Assembly (NCBI GenBank): GCA_900320905.1
Contig: ONTZ01000004.1
Coordinates: forward strand, 1 to 64,000
Source of the DNA: an uncultured Prevotella sp.
Lineage (GTDB): Bacteria; Bacteroidota; Bacteroidia; Bacteroidales; Bacteroidaceae
DNA: 64,000 nucleotides
Direction: 5' to 3'
This document shows, piece by piece, positions 44,549 through 54,346 of this stretch (the stretch's first letter is position 1; each line of letters opens with the position of its first letter). The notes beneath the pieces are model-generated. The model was not told the origin of the DNA and searched no databases. It saw nothing but the letters and a program-made list of their open reading frames with translations. The translations under genes were made by a program, and so were the position numbers.

Positions 44549-44578
44549 CCGAAACCACAAAAGTTCCGGGGAATTTTT
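44549..44578 (-). terminator. Possible terminator of the RHS2 operon
   Basis: On the minus strand CCCCGGAAC can pair with GTTTCGGGG, followed by ATTTTTTG. It lies just after the cohesin-like/dockerin gene stop (44592). Confidence 0.6.
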
Positions 44579-44591
44579 ACAATGCGTACAA

Positions 44592-45326
44592 TTAATTCTT
44601 CAAGATGGAATTCGAAACCATGATAACATCAGCGCTATTGATGACTCCGTCGCCATTGACATCGGCAGCATTGAAATCGAGATCATTTTCGCCAATAATA
44701 TACATTATAAGATCAACAACGTCCTGAGCATTGACAACGTCATCACCATTGACATCACCTTTTGCCTTTATAATAATATCACAGAAAAGAGACTCTCCCT
44801 TAACGAGTTCATGATTACTTGTAGCATACTCAATATTGGACAACCTTACTTGATACGTACCAGGTTTAGTTGGTGTATTCAACTTAATAGAACAAAGCGT
44901 TAAAGGAACACTTCCTAATATACCTTCCTCTGCGACCGGAGTTTCCTTAACTCTGGCTCTTCCACCCGAGCCCCCTCCACTCTGGCCTTCACCAGCAGGC
45001 GAAACACTTAAATCTAATGATAATGATGAATTTGTCAGAGAATAGATAGCAATGCGTAAACACTCATCATCTGTTGCTCCAGATCTTACAAGATGATCAC
45101 TTTTAACATTTACGCCCTTCTCACATTCTGCACCTAACAACGAAAATCCATCCGGTATCTCTACGCAAAAACCAGTGGCGATATATTTATTAATATCCTC
45201 ATCAGCGACAACCTTAATTTCAAGAATACCATTCGATATTGTTGTATTCTCATTAATTCTGATATTCTGAGAGTTTGCAGCTATAGCAGTTAAAAACAGC
45301 AAGCTAAAAATAATATTCTTTTTCAT
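44592..45326 (-). CDS. Secreted cohesin-like/dockerin protein, RHS2 operon
   Basis: 244 residues: signal peptide (to about ANSQ), a beta-rich N-domain of about 150 residues with cohesin-like features (ISNGILEIKVVADED, LTLCSIKLNTPTKPGTYQVRLSNIEY), interrupted by a Gly/Ser-rich linker (GQSGGGSGG), and a complete type I dockerin (DVNGDDVVNAQDVVDLIMYIIG; DVNGDGVINSADVIMVSNSIL). Last of the three RHS2-linked genes, 18 bases after the FISUMP gene. A protein with both cohesin-like and dockerin parts could link others into a surface complex; the cohesin label is tentative. Confidence 0.75.
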   Translation of the reverse strand: MKKNIIFSLLFLTAIAANSQNIRINENTTISNGILEIKVVADEDINKYIATGFCVEIPDGFSLLGAECEKGVNVKSDHLVRSGATDDECLRIAIYSLTNSSLSLDLSVSPAGEGQSGGGSGGRARVKETPVAEEGILGSVPLTLCSIKLNTPTKPGTYQVRLSNIEYATSNHELVKGESLFCDIIIKAKGDVNGDDVVNAQDVVDLIMYIIGENDLDFNAADVNGDGVINSADVIMVSNSILKN

Positions 45327-45344
45327 AACTAATCTATTTTACGT

Positions 45345-47201
45345 TTACTTACTGATTGCATTTAAACTAACTACAGGACGTATGCTACATCCATAAGAAC
45401 GAGAGCTGGATCCTTTACTTGCACGAGAAGAATTAACAGTCATAAATCTTGCATAGTCAGATGAAGAATTATTATCAGCATCTACTACAAGTTCAGATCC
45501 CCAATAATCACCACGTTCACCTTCGTATTTCAATGTAGGACTATAACGACCAGCGGCAGGGAAGAAGACACTTCTGCCTTCGAAACCTTTAACAATACTT
45601 GTTATACGCTGGCCGTATACACCATTCACTGTAGTCCATTCACTCTGAGTATACCTTGTATCAACTAATTCAGAGATCTCACTATAAGTAGGCATACGCC
45701 ACTCACCTCCCCATGATACTTTTGCGGCATCATCACCATCTTCAAGTTGGTATACACCATCATAAGTATATTTGGTATAGGTGCTTCCGTTATACCACTT
45801 ATACTCAGCATTCTTATAACTAGATTTACCTTCACAACTACCTGTCGCTTCTCCCCATGCATAATAGCAGCCATATCCCTCTGGTGAAGAAGCACCTAAG
45901 TTACACTTGGCCCAAAGCGTTCCACTTGGAAGGCCCAAATCAACCATCTCGTGTCCTTTATAGCTAGTTGGAGCCTCTATCTGATGTACAATAGGAGTAT
46001 AATCAGATAAAACAGGACGAACAGCATACCCTTTGTAGCGGTAAAGACCAACAAAGTCAATACCATACTCAATTGCTATAGCATGAGTTGCGTGATTATT
46101 TGCTGGTAAATCATGCATGTGGAGTTCTGATGACCAGTAATTGAAATCATCGGTTCTAAGTTTTTCTTGAGAGAACTCTCCAGCAGCAGGTAAAATAATA
46201 CTATTACCATTGGGGCCAGTAAACTCATAAGCATGTAATTCTTCGGTGAGTTTTATCCACTTTTTGGTACAATTGTCAACAAGTTCATGGAGTTCTGCAC
46301 TTGTTGGAATATGCCATTTACCACCCCACTTAACATGCGCAACATCATCTTCTGGATCCAATGATATCTTACCGTCTAAGATACCATATCCTCCTCGATC
46401 ACAATATTTAGTAAGCGTTTTGTTTGTTACTTTACATTCTGTACCATCACACCATTTATAAGTCTCCCAAGAATACACATCCTTTGTTTCTATCTCTCCC
46501 CATGCATACAAATCTCCAGGTTCCTCAGGTTTGTTAGCACCGACATTACACGTTGCCCACAACGTACCGCTTGGTAGACCAAGATCAACATACTGATGAC
46601 CATTGCTTTCCTTATTATTGTTAGATCCACTGTAAATCATGGAAATCAAATAGGTTATATCAGCTATTGAGAGTTGACTATCGTTGTCAAGGTCTGTTAT
46701 CTGGGTTACATTTGTGTTAGCAAGATAAGCGTTTATCAATGCATTCAAATCTTGTGTGTTAACTTTACCATCATTAGTGATATCACCTGCTATACTTGTA
46801 TTCTCAGACTGTTCAAACTGAGCTGTATATGACTGGTTTCCTGTAACAGTAATAGTTCGCGGATTGTTTGTATAGCCATCGCTCCACTTAGAGAACTTAT
46901 AGCCAGCATTAGCAATGGCATTGAGTTCCACAGTTACACCACTATTATACTTGCCTGTACCAGTTACATATCCGCTACCAGTTGGTGTTACTGTAGCACT
47001 TATTGTATATGTAATTGCTGTAGAACCTGTCACCTTTTTGCTTGTTCGATTACCCAAAGCATCGAATGTATAGGTAATGGTAGTACCATTATCATAGACC
47101 ACCTTCGTCAAACGGTTATTCGAATCGTAGGTATAGGTCTGGGCAAATGTCTGAATAGATGCAAACAGAAGTGCCAATATAAATAATCTTATATTTTTCA
47201 T
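45345..47201 (-). CDS. Secreted YD-repeat/InlB-repeat/dockerin/FISUMP protein, RHS2 operon
   Basis: 618 residues: signal peptide; a YD repeat pair (YTYDSNNRLTKVVYDNG, YTFDALGNRTSKK); a divergent InlB B-repeat (VTPTGSGYVTGTGKY, GYKFSKWSDGYTNN); a dockerin (GDITNDGKVNTQDLNALINA; DLDNDSQLSIADITYLISMI); and two FISUMP domains (YVDLGLPSGTLWATCNVGA to YAVRPVLS; MVDLGLPSGTLWAKCNLGA to GCSIRPVVS). It starts 12 bases after the RHS2 stop, so it pairs with RHS2 as the small dockerin protein pairs with RHS1. AT-rich. Cell-surface role inferred. Confidence 0.85.
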   Translation of the reverse strand: MKNIRLFILALLFASIQTFAQTYTYDSNNRLTKVVYDNGTTITYTFDALGNRTSKKVTGSTAITYTISATVTPTGSGYVTGTGKYNSGVTVELNAIANAGYKFSKWSDGYTNNPRTITVTGNQSYTAQFEQSENTSIAGDITNDGKVNTQDLNALINAYLANTNVTQITDLDNDSQLSIADITYLISMIYSGSNNNKESNGHQYVDLGLPSGTLWATCNVGANKPEEPGDLYAWGEIETKDVYSWETYKWCDGTECKVTNKTLTKYCDRGGYGILDGKISLDPEDDVAHVKWGGKWHIPTSAELHELVDNCTKKWIKLTEELHAYEFTGPNGNSIILPAAGEFSQEKLRTDDFNYWSSELHMHDLPANNHATHAIAIEYGIDFVGLYRYKGYAVRPVLSDYTPIVHQIEAPTSYKGHEMVDLGLPSGTLWAKCNLGASSPEGYGCYYAWGEATGSCEGKSSYKNAEYKWYNGSTYTKYTYDGVYQLEDGDDAAKVSWGGEWRMPTYSEISELVDTRYTQSEWTTVNGVYGQRITSIVKGFEGRSVFFPAAGRYSPTLKYEGERGDYWGSELVVDADNNSSSDYARFMTVNSSRASKGSSSRSYGCSIRPVVSLNAISK

Positions 47202-47213
47202 ATTGCTAAAGAT

Positions 47214-50200
47214 TTATTTCATATTTAGAATCGTTTTCAATTTGTCACACCAGTCTCCTGCCTTAAACGCAGTAATAGAACTAACTCCCGCTTTATATGA
47301 ACTCTTCATGACATCGTATGCATTATATATTTTCTTAATCATACGGCCTGCGCGAGTACGCATATCTAGTGCTCCAATTCCTTCGGTTTTACCAAAAAAT
47401 GTTGTTGCAAAATTATGCTGATTTTTATAGCTCAATATGGCCTTAGTGGCATTATTACCAGCATCAGCTATAGTAGCAAGAGTGTATAAAGTATCTATCC
47501 ATGTATCTGATGTCCATAATTCAGATACAGAACAGCCTAAACTGGCTGCAAAAAACTTAAAATCATTATCTTCTTGAAGAGCTTGTAGCATGAGATCTTG
47601 ATAAAACGCTGGAGCGTCATCATTTGTACCTAGGAATTTTCCTGTCGCTATAAATTCAACGACTTCTACTCCCTTATCTCCAAATGCTTTATACAATTGA
47701 TCAGCAATAACATCTAAACCATCGTTGAGCCAGCCCTTACCTTTATCAAGGACGAAGTTTGCACCTTTCTTTGTATTTTCCCATCCTTTCTTTAATGCAT
47801 CTTTTATATCATATGTTCCATAAGGATCAATGCCCATTATTGGATTATTGTCTGCATATGGATAAAGATTTGTACTCCAGATAGGATCTTCAGATAGGAA
47901 ACGTCCTATTGTGGGATCATAGTGACGGGCTCGCATATAGTACTGGTGGTCTGTGAGGTACATAACACCATATTTACCGACAAACTGGAAAGGATTATAG
48001 TCAGCTTCTTCTTTCTGAATCACCTTTCCATAATCATCATACTGATACCTGTGAGTTATATTGCCATTTTCGTCAACGATAGCGACAACGGAACCACGAA
48101 CATCAGTTACATAATAACTCACTTTTCCATTGATGATGCGAGCTTCAAGGCCATTACCATATATATATTCGGCACCACTTTTAGAGTCGCTAAGCACATT
48201 ACCGTCACCTACTGGGTCAACAATAAATGATATTTTATCATATGATGAGATAAATCCCAAAGGATCATACTCGATTGCTGTTGATCCTGCTAAAAACAGT
48301 CTATCGTTTTCATCCCACTGATATTTTTCGGAACCACGGGTAATAGTATTTCCGTTTTCATCAAAACTAAAACTATTATCACCTGCATTTGTAATCCTAT
48401 TGGCATTATTGTAGTTATAACTTATTTCCTCATTTGTAAGGCTTACATTATCGTATGGTTCCTTTACGGTTTGTTTAATAATATTACCTATCTTGTCAAG
48501 TTCAAAACTATAACTTGCAACAATAGTTCCGTTATTTAGTTTCGTTTTCTTACTTATCAATCGGCCTACTTCATCATAGCCATATTCTGTGGTCATACCA
48601 TTTGGATAATTAACCTCTGATAATTGGCTATCTTTACGATATGTGTAATTGATTGACTTACCTCCAAAATTCACAGATGTCATACGGTTCATGCGATCAT
48701 AGTCATATGAAGTATTGTTGACGCTTGTTAAGTTTCCATTTTCATCATACCTATAACTATTTCTATGACCATCAAAGTTTGTACCTGTAATTCTATTAAA
48801 GCCATCATAAGTAAATGATAGTGTTCTACCATTCCCCGAAATAGAGGAAAGACGCATATTATTATCATAACTATAGGTATTTACACCATCATTTATCAGT
48901 TGGCCAAAATCATCATATATGTAATTTAGAGTTGTACCATCTGGCTTGGTATAATTTTTTAATGTACCATCCTCATTATAATTATAGCGTCTGGAAGCAC
49001 CTGCAAATGAAACAGAAGTAAGCCAATCCGTTACATTATCATATGACAAAGAAGTGACTCCACCTTTAGCATTTGTCACTGACGTCATATTATCATTCTC
49101 GTCATAATTATATCGTGTAATATTGTTCCCCTGATCAGTGCTGCTTTTTAAATTATCATTTTCATCATATACAAATGATATGGATCTTCCTAATGCGTCC
49201 GTTGATTTGATAAGACGACTGGCTTTGTCAAATTCTGCTGTCCTTGTAAGGTTCAAAGCCTCTATAGTTGTTTTAACAACATTACCATAAATATTATAAT
49301 CATAGTTTGTTATAACGCCCATAGGGTCAGTTACTGAGACTGGCAAGCCTTTAGAATCAACAGAAATGCTTGAGTTTATATCCTCTGGAGCAGACATGCC
49401 TATTAAGTTGCCTTTAGAATCATATCTAAAGGTAGTTTTATTTCCTCTTGCATCAGTAATACTGATCAGATTATTCATTGAATCATATGTCATAGAGGTT
49501 GTTATCGTTCCATCACCATTCAGTGAGATTTTTACAATATTACCATTATCATCATAACTAATGCTACTTATATCCTTACGATTACTTTTAATGGATGTAG
49601 GAAGTTGAGGATGTGAAGAATTATTATATGAGTTGTTTACATATAAACCATTTCCTCCCGACAATTCGGTAACAACATTATTTGAATTATACGAATATTT
49701 GTAAGTTGAAGTTTCTGAGCCACGATCGACTGTTACACTTGACTTTGTAGATGCAGTACTGCCATATGAAGCATCGACAGTTACACTTGTCTGTGTTTTG
49801 GGAACCCCATTCAAACCATTAACAGTCTTTGTCAGTCTGCGATTGGCATCATACTCGTTCTCAATATAATTTCCCTTTGGCAATTGAATGCGGGTGAGCA
49901 GTTTAGAAGTACTCACTTTGGAATCATTACCATAAATATAATTCGTAGACTGTCCTTTGGCATCTGTAAATTTGGTAAGCTGGTAACAACCTGTTTTGTC
50001 GTTAAGAGTATAACCGAACTTAACACTACGTCCCAACGGATCACTGATGCTACTTATGAGGTCTGTTCCTGAGCGGTAACTAAATGTAAGTTTTCTATTT
50101 CCGTCACTGACATTGCTAATACGCTTTGTTCCATTTTCACCTGACTCATAATTAATAGTCATTGTGTTGCCATTTCTATCTTTGATGCTGGACAGATACA

Positions 50201-52742
50201 ATACAGCTGCGCCACTGCCATCCTGCTTGGAGAAACGATATTCCATTTGCTTCTTTGTCTTTACGACATATTCGCTGCCATCATTATATAGCTTGTCATA
50301 TACGCCAAAAGACTCAGGAACCAATTCTGAACCATTTGATTTATATACATCTATCTTTCCACCTCCCCAGTGGACAATTACTCTCAGAGAGTTGCCTGAT
50401 CCTACGACAGTAATGAATGTATGGAAGTTGTGGCTCCATCCATCACCTAACGGCTGATATGTCTCGGTTTTACCATTAACCTCCTTGGCACCATAAAAAG
50501 CATCTGGAAGTGTTGTGTTATAACTGTTGTAAGTATGAGATAACGCAAGTGGAACAACGCCACTCATTGCAAAACTACTCTTTGTGTAATGCTGGAAATT
50601 ACCCATAGGCAGACTCAAACCAAGACTTATTGTTTGCAATGTAATGTTAAGAGGCTCAAAATAATCTGCATTACCAGGATTTGGATCATTAATAGTTCCG
50701 TCATTTACCATCTGCATAATACGAGCAAGCATAGTGAAAGCCTCTCCACGCAAGCAATTGTCGTATGGGCGGAACTTTGCATTCGCAGTTGTAATAATGC
50801 CAAGACTTGCTGCTTTGCGAACATAACCCATAAGACGTGGCTGATTAGAAGCCATTTTTGCCAAATCGTTATCATTTGGGAATGGATTATTCGTATTAGA
50901 CATATCTGGTTGTATATTGAATGTCTCCATAAGAACCTTGAGCACTAAAACACGGGAAATCGGATCGGTAGGAGCAAATTCCAACCTGTTACGATCGAAT
51001 GGTGTAACGCCATCACCATACTCTAGATATAAGAGAGCGCGGGCAGCCTGATAGTAGTACTCATTTGAAGATGTCTTAATAGCTATGTCACTATATACAG
51101 TAGGATAACTATCTGAAGGAACAGATGAGGGTACTGTACGCCCCTTGATGGAGTAGACTCCACGAAATGCGATCTTAGCCAAATGCGAACGCTTAAGTTC
51201 ACTCTCAACATCCATCTTACCATTCTCATCAGAACCACTTAATACATTAAGTTTATAAAGATAACATGTCGGATCATAAAATGCATTGTCCTTAGAAACA
51301 TCTGAGAACTCGCAGTCGCCAGCAGGAATATCTGAAGATGCTGTCTTGAACTGCCACAAAGCACTACTCTCAACCTCATTGCCATCCGTAACAATTACCT
51401 TCCAGAAATAATTCTGATCAGGATCTAAACCATCATAGTCAACATAGGTGTTTGTCGTATTTTTATATACTTTCTGCTCAACAGAAGAGGTGCCTATCCA
51501 TACACTATAAGTTACACCACTTCCATTATTTCCTGTCCATGAGAACCTGCCAGAAGTAGGAACATCCTTTGAATAGTCTGCAGGAGAAGGATCCGTGGGT
51601 TTACCAAGGTTACTTTTTGTCTTGAAATTCCACGTCGGTCCTGTTGACGATTGCTGACCATCTGAGGCAACAACATACCAATAATAGGTCGTTGCGGGGT
51701 CTAAAGAGTATGAACAAGAGGCCCTAGATACGGTATTATAATAATACATATTTGACGATGACTTGCCTATATAAACATCGTATGTTATATTATCACCATC
51801 TGGATCACTACAACTCCAAGAGAGTGTCCCATTTACAGGCTGGTCCTTAGAGGCAACGGAAGGGCTGGGATTGGATGGGACAGAAGGTGGATTGTTCGGT
51901 GCATCCTCTGTGTCAAAAGTATACATACCTCCTTTTGAGGTTCCTGCAGAACTTTCTGCACATAATTGAACATAATAATGACTGCCAGAACTCAAATCTG
52001 AAACTGTTATAGAAACATCTGTTTCACCTGCTGATGCAGAAAGAGTTCTCGACTGACTTGTCTGATTCATGGAAATACTTGTACCATATCTAAAATAATA
52101 TGTTGTCTTGCTGCCATTTGGATTTACCGTTCCATTGAATGTTGCTTTATTGGTCCCAATGTTTGTGGGTTCATCTGTCTGTACAGTTGGAGGCAGATTA
52201 CTCAAAGAACCTGTTATGGATATTAAGCCACCATATTGTTTATACTGCAGATCACTTGTTATAAGGAATATCCAGAATGTACGAGTCCCTGTAAAATCAC
52301 TATATCCAGTAACCTTAGCTGTGACATAGGAAGTCGTTGAGTTTGAAATACTGAAAGATGTTGCATAAACATCACCGTAATAATTATCAAGTATGAATAT
52401 TTTACCAGAGTTACCGTTCCTAAAATACCCACTTGTCTTTGCTATACGAAAAGTGATAGTACTAGAACTATGGGAATAAACGGTAGCTTTAATCTGGCCA
52501 TTGGTGTAGGTAGTTGTACCACCAGCCATAGAACCATTTTTGTAATCCATAGCAGGATACTCACCTGTGCCAGACCCTGTGTCGGTATATGAGCCCATAG
52601 TTGGCATATAAGCATAGTTGTAAGTCTGACCGAATAATGATACGGACATAAACAAAAAAAGCATTAGCGTAAGACCCACAGACAGGCCTTCACCAAACAC
52701 TGTGCGTAAACGACGTTGCAAAAGCAAAATGTTTTTATTCAT
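47214..52742 (-). CDS. RHS-repeat polymorphic toxin-like protein with FN3 and SLH-like domains (RHS2)
   Basis: 1842 residues from the ATG at 52742. Signal peptide (LMLFLFMSVSLFGQ); a unique N-domain (30-185); three fibronectin-III-like domains (about 190-470, ending VTDGNEVESSALWQF); three SLH-like repeats (about 475-690); DUF6531-type block; RHS repeats; core RARHYDPTIGRFLSEDPIW and NPIMGIDPYG near 1630. The tip of about 205 residues (from YDIKDALKKGWENTK) is unrelated to that of RHS1 and has no membrane segment; its activity is not recognisable. From SLH to core it aligns with RHS1 in protein but the DNA is visibly more AT-rich, pointing to separate acquisition. No small immunity-like gene follows; the FISUMP gene comes next. 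Confidence 0.88.
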   Translation of the reverse strand: MNKNILLLQRRLRTVFGEGLSVGLTLMLFLFMSVSLFGQTYNYAYMPTMGSYTDTGSGTGEYPAMDYKNGSMAGGTTTYTNGQIKATVYSHSSSTITFRIAKTSGYFRNGNSGKIFILDNYYGDVYATSFSISNSTTSYVTAKVTGYSDFTGTRTFWIFLITSDLQYKQYGGLISITGSLSNLPPTVQTDEPTNIGTNKATFNGTVNPNGSKTTYYFRYGTSISMNQTSQSRTLSASAGETDVSITVSDLSSGSHYYVQLCAESSAGTSKGGMYTFDTEDAPNNPPSVPSNPSPSVASKDQPVNGTLSWSCSDPDGDNITYDVYIGKSSSNMYYYNTVSRASCSYSLDPATTYYWYVVASDGQQSSTGPTWNFKTKSNLGKPTDPSPADYSKDVPTSGRFSWTGNNGSGVTYSVWIGTSSVEQKVYKNTTNTYVDYDGLDPDQNYFWKVIVTDGNEVESSALWQFKTASSDIPAGDCEFSDVSKDNAFYDPTCYLYKLNVLSGSDENGKMDVESELKRSHLAKIAFRGVYSIKGRTVPSSVPSDSYPTVYSDIAIKTSSNEYYYQAARALLYLEYGDGVTPFDRNRLEFAPTDPISRVLVLKVLMETFNIQPDMSNTNNPFPNDNDLAKMASNQPRLMGYVRKAASLGIITTANAKFRPYDNCLRGEAFTMLARIMQMVNDGTINDPNPGNADYFEPLNITLQTISLGLSLPMGNFQHYTKSSFAMSGVVPLALSHTYNSYNTTLPDAFYGAKEVNGKTETYQPLGDGWSHNFHTFITVVGSGNSLRVIVHWGGGKIDVYKSNGSELVPESFGVYDKLYNDGSEYVVKTKKQMEYRFSKQDGSGAAVLYLSSIKDRNGNTMTINYESGENGTKRISNVSDGNRKLTFSYRSGTDLISSISDPLGRSVKFGYTLNDKTGCYQLTKFTDAKGQSTNYIYGNDSKVSTSKLLTRIQLPKGNYIENEYDANRRLTKTVNGLNGVPKTQTSVTVDASYGSTASTKSSVTVDRGSETSTYKYSYNSNNVVTELSGGNGLYVNNSYNNSSHPQLPTSIKSNRKDISSISYDDNGNIVKISLNGDGTITTSMTYDSMNNLISITDARGNKTTFRYDSKGNLIGMSAPEDINSSISVDSKGLPVSVTDPMGVITNYDYNIYGNVVKTTIEALNLTRTAEFDKASRLIKSTDALGRSISFVYDENDNLKSSTDQGNNITRYNYDENDNMTSVTNAKGGVTSLSYDNVTDWLTSVSFAGASRRYNYNEDGTLKNYTKPDGTTLNYIYDDFGQLINDGVNTYSYDNNMRLSSISGNGRTLSFTYDGFNRITGTNFDGHRNSYRYDENGNLTSVNNTSYDYDRMNRMTSVNFGGKSINYTYRKDSQLSEVNYPNGMTTEYGYDEVGRLISKKTKLNNGTIVASYSFELDKIGNIIKQTVKEPYDNVSLTNEEISYNYNNANRITNAGDNSFSFDENGNTITRGSEKYQWDENDRLFLAGSTAIEYDPLGFISSYDKISFIVDPVGDGNVLSDSKSGAEYIYGNGLEARIINGKVSYYVTDVRGSVVAIVDENGNITHRYQYDDYGKVIQKEEADYNPFQFVGKYGVMYLTDHQYYMRARHYDPTIGRFLSEDPIWSTNLYPYADNNPIMGIDPYGTYDIKDALKKGWENTKKGANFVLDKGKGWLNDGLDVIADQLYKAFGDKGVEVVEFIATGKFLGTNDDAPAFYQDLMLQALQEDNDFKFFAASLGCSVSELWTSDTWIDTLYTLATIADAGNNATKAILSYKNQHNFATTFFGKTEGIGALDMRTRAGRMIKKIYNAYDVMKSSYKAGVSSITAFKAGDWCDKLKTILNMK

Positions 52743-52843
52743 AAATATACTGTTTAGAAATAATAATGTCACACTTCTTTAGATTGTAATAATATAATCA
52801 AGGCTCAAAAAAAGAGGCACTCGATAAAAAGTTATTAATCGGT

Positions 52844-52852
52844 GCAAAGATA
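52844..52852 (-). promoter_or_regulatory. -7 box of the RHS2 operon
   Basis: Minus strand TATCTTTGC, about 100 bases before the RHS2 ATG. No clear -33. It diverges from the cassette-2 promoter. Confidence 0.5.
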
Positions 52853-52916
52853 GAAAAAAAAAACTAAAGAAAAAACTTTTGGCCTATTTTTTTATAAACG
52901 AAGATTTTTTTGAAAT

Positions 52917-52949
52917 TTTGGCCAAATCTAAAATAATGTTTATCTTTGC
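52917..52949 (+). promoter_or_regulatory. Promoter of decayed RHS cassette 2 with TTTGGCCAAA palindrome
   Basis: TTTG (52917-52920), 20 bases, TATCTTTGC (52941-52949). The -33 is the first half of the perfect palindrome TTTGGCCAAA (52917-52926), exactly as in the ATPase promoter at 55946. Confidence 0.75.
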
Positions 52950-52988
52950 AGCACAAATAAAGGATTATTAACCCAAATTCAATTAAGC

Positions 52989-53383
52989 ATGAAAATATTG
53001 AAGCGGAATAAAAGGTCGATGATTGCAATCTTGCCCATGACCGGTTTCTGTCAATTGTCATTGGCCCAACAAGAGCAGAAAACCACATACGAGTATGACA
53101 AGCAAAATCGCCTCATCCATGTGGTGTCACCATTAGGAGATTTTATACATACGACGAACTAGGCAACCGCCTTTCCAAGAAATTTAAGGCATCTGCTGTC
53201 AGAAAGGCAGGAGATGTCAATGGCGACGGCAAGGTGGATGCTGCCGATATAATAGAAGTGTTCAACTATATCACGGGTAAGTCTTCCACCAATTTCTCTA
53301 AACAGTCGGCTGATGTCAATAAGGACAACGTCATTAACATCGCCGACATCATTCAGATTGCGAACATTATTTTGATACAATAA
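52989..53383 (+). pseudogene. Frameshifted copy of the YD-repeat/dockerin gene
   Basis: Nearly identical in DNA to 37560-37958 from the leader onward. A four-base deletion after CCATTAGGAG (about 53139) breaks the frame between the two YD repeats; the dockerin part (DVNGDGKVDAADIIEVFNYITG) remains readable in another frame to the stop at 53381. Confidence 0.88.
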
Positions 53384-53396
53384 ATCTTTTGTTATT

Positions 53397-54110
53397 ATGA
53401 ATTATTCTTTTCGCTATTAAATTATTCTTTTTTGCCTTTGCCTCACACAAAACCTGATGGCACAAGATTACGTATTACATAGTCTGAGTCCAGCAGTTGG
53501 GACCACTAACATTCCTGTTGGTTGGGTATATGTGTCGTGCAATACAAGTGACGATTACTATGGTACTGGTATTTACGAGGTCCAATATAGTACAAAACCA
53601 GATTTTTCATCAAAGAAGTCTATACGCACTTCAGATCGGGTATATAGTGTTGACATAAATGCTGATAAACCTGGTACAGTCTATTATTGGCGAGTGATGG
53701 AGTCTTCTAAATCTACTTGGAATTCAGAGCAAGTCAGTCCTGTATGGCATTTTACTACCAAAGGGACGCCTCCGGCCGGCGACTGCGACCTTTCAGATAT
53801 GCCGACATCCAGCGACTATTATGCCGCCACTTTTTTTCTGTGTGAACGCTCTGTCCTGAATGGCTCAAAGGAGGAAGGAAAGACAAATGTTGAGGGCGTA
53901 CTGAAACGCTCCCATCTTGCAAAGATTGCCTTCAGGGGCGTCTATCTGCTAAACAATAGGGAAATACCAGCAACTGTGGCATCAGATTATTATCCGACCG
54001 TCTATGAGGACATCGCTGTAAAAACGACAGATAATGACTATTATTAACAGGCTGCCCGCGCTCTTCTCTACCTAGAATATGGAGATGGTGTATCACCCTT
54101 TGACCGTAAT
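53397..54110 (+). pseudogene. N-terminal fragment of an RHS/SLH protein
   Basis: Starts ATG AAT TAT with a stop at codon 8 inside the signal peptide; the same frame then reads ILFCLCLTQNLMAQDYVLHS, an FN3-like domain that differs from RHS1 and, from PVWHFTTKGTPPAGDCDLSD, an SLH region nearly identical to RHS1. A TAT-to-TAA change (54045) adds another stop; the RHS sequence ends after GACCGTAAT (about 54110), joined to the two-TM protein gene. All RHS repeats and the tip have been deleted. Confidence 0.88.
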
Positions 54111-54251
54111 CAAGGACATGAGATATATTGTTCCGTAAAGGATTTCCCAGAAGAATTCCTTATCAAGTTTATGGATAATGGCAAGGTCAGAAAGATAAAG
54201 TTGGCTGATATCAACCCTGTATTCCACAAAAGTACAGAGGTGAATATGTGA
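54111..54251 (+). pseudogene. 3' fragment of the cassette-linked two-TM protein gene
   Basis: Matches 43465-43630 from CAAGGACATGAGAT onward almost base for base, minus a 21-base deletion before the stop. The deletion joining it to the RHS fragment removed roughly the equivalent of 38695-43465 in cassette 1, if cassette 2 had the same layout. Confidence 0.88.
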
Positions 54252-54346
54252 GTCAGCAAATGTCTGCTGTCTGTTATTGTCTGTAGACCTTCGGACTACC
54301 TCAGGGTTAAGTCAGGGTTCCAGAACTACCAAAAAGGTAAGTTTAA

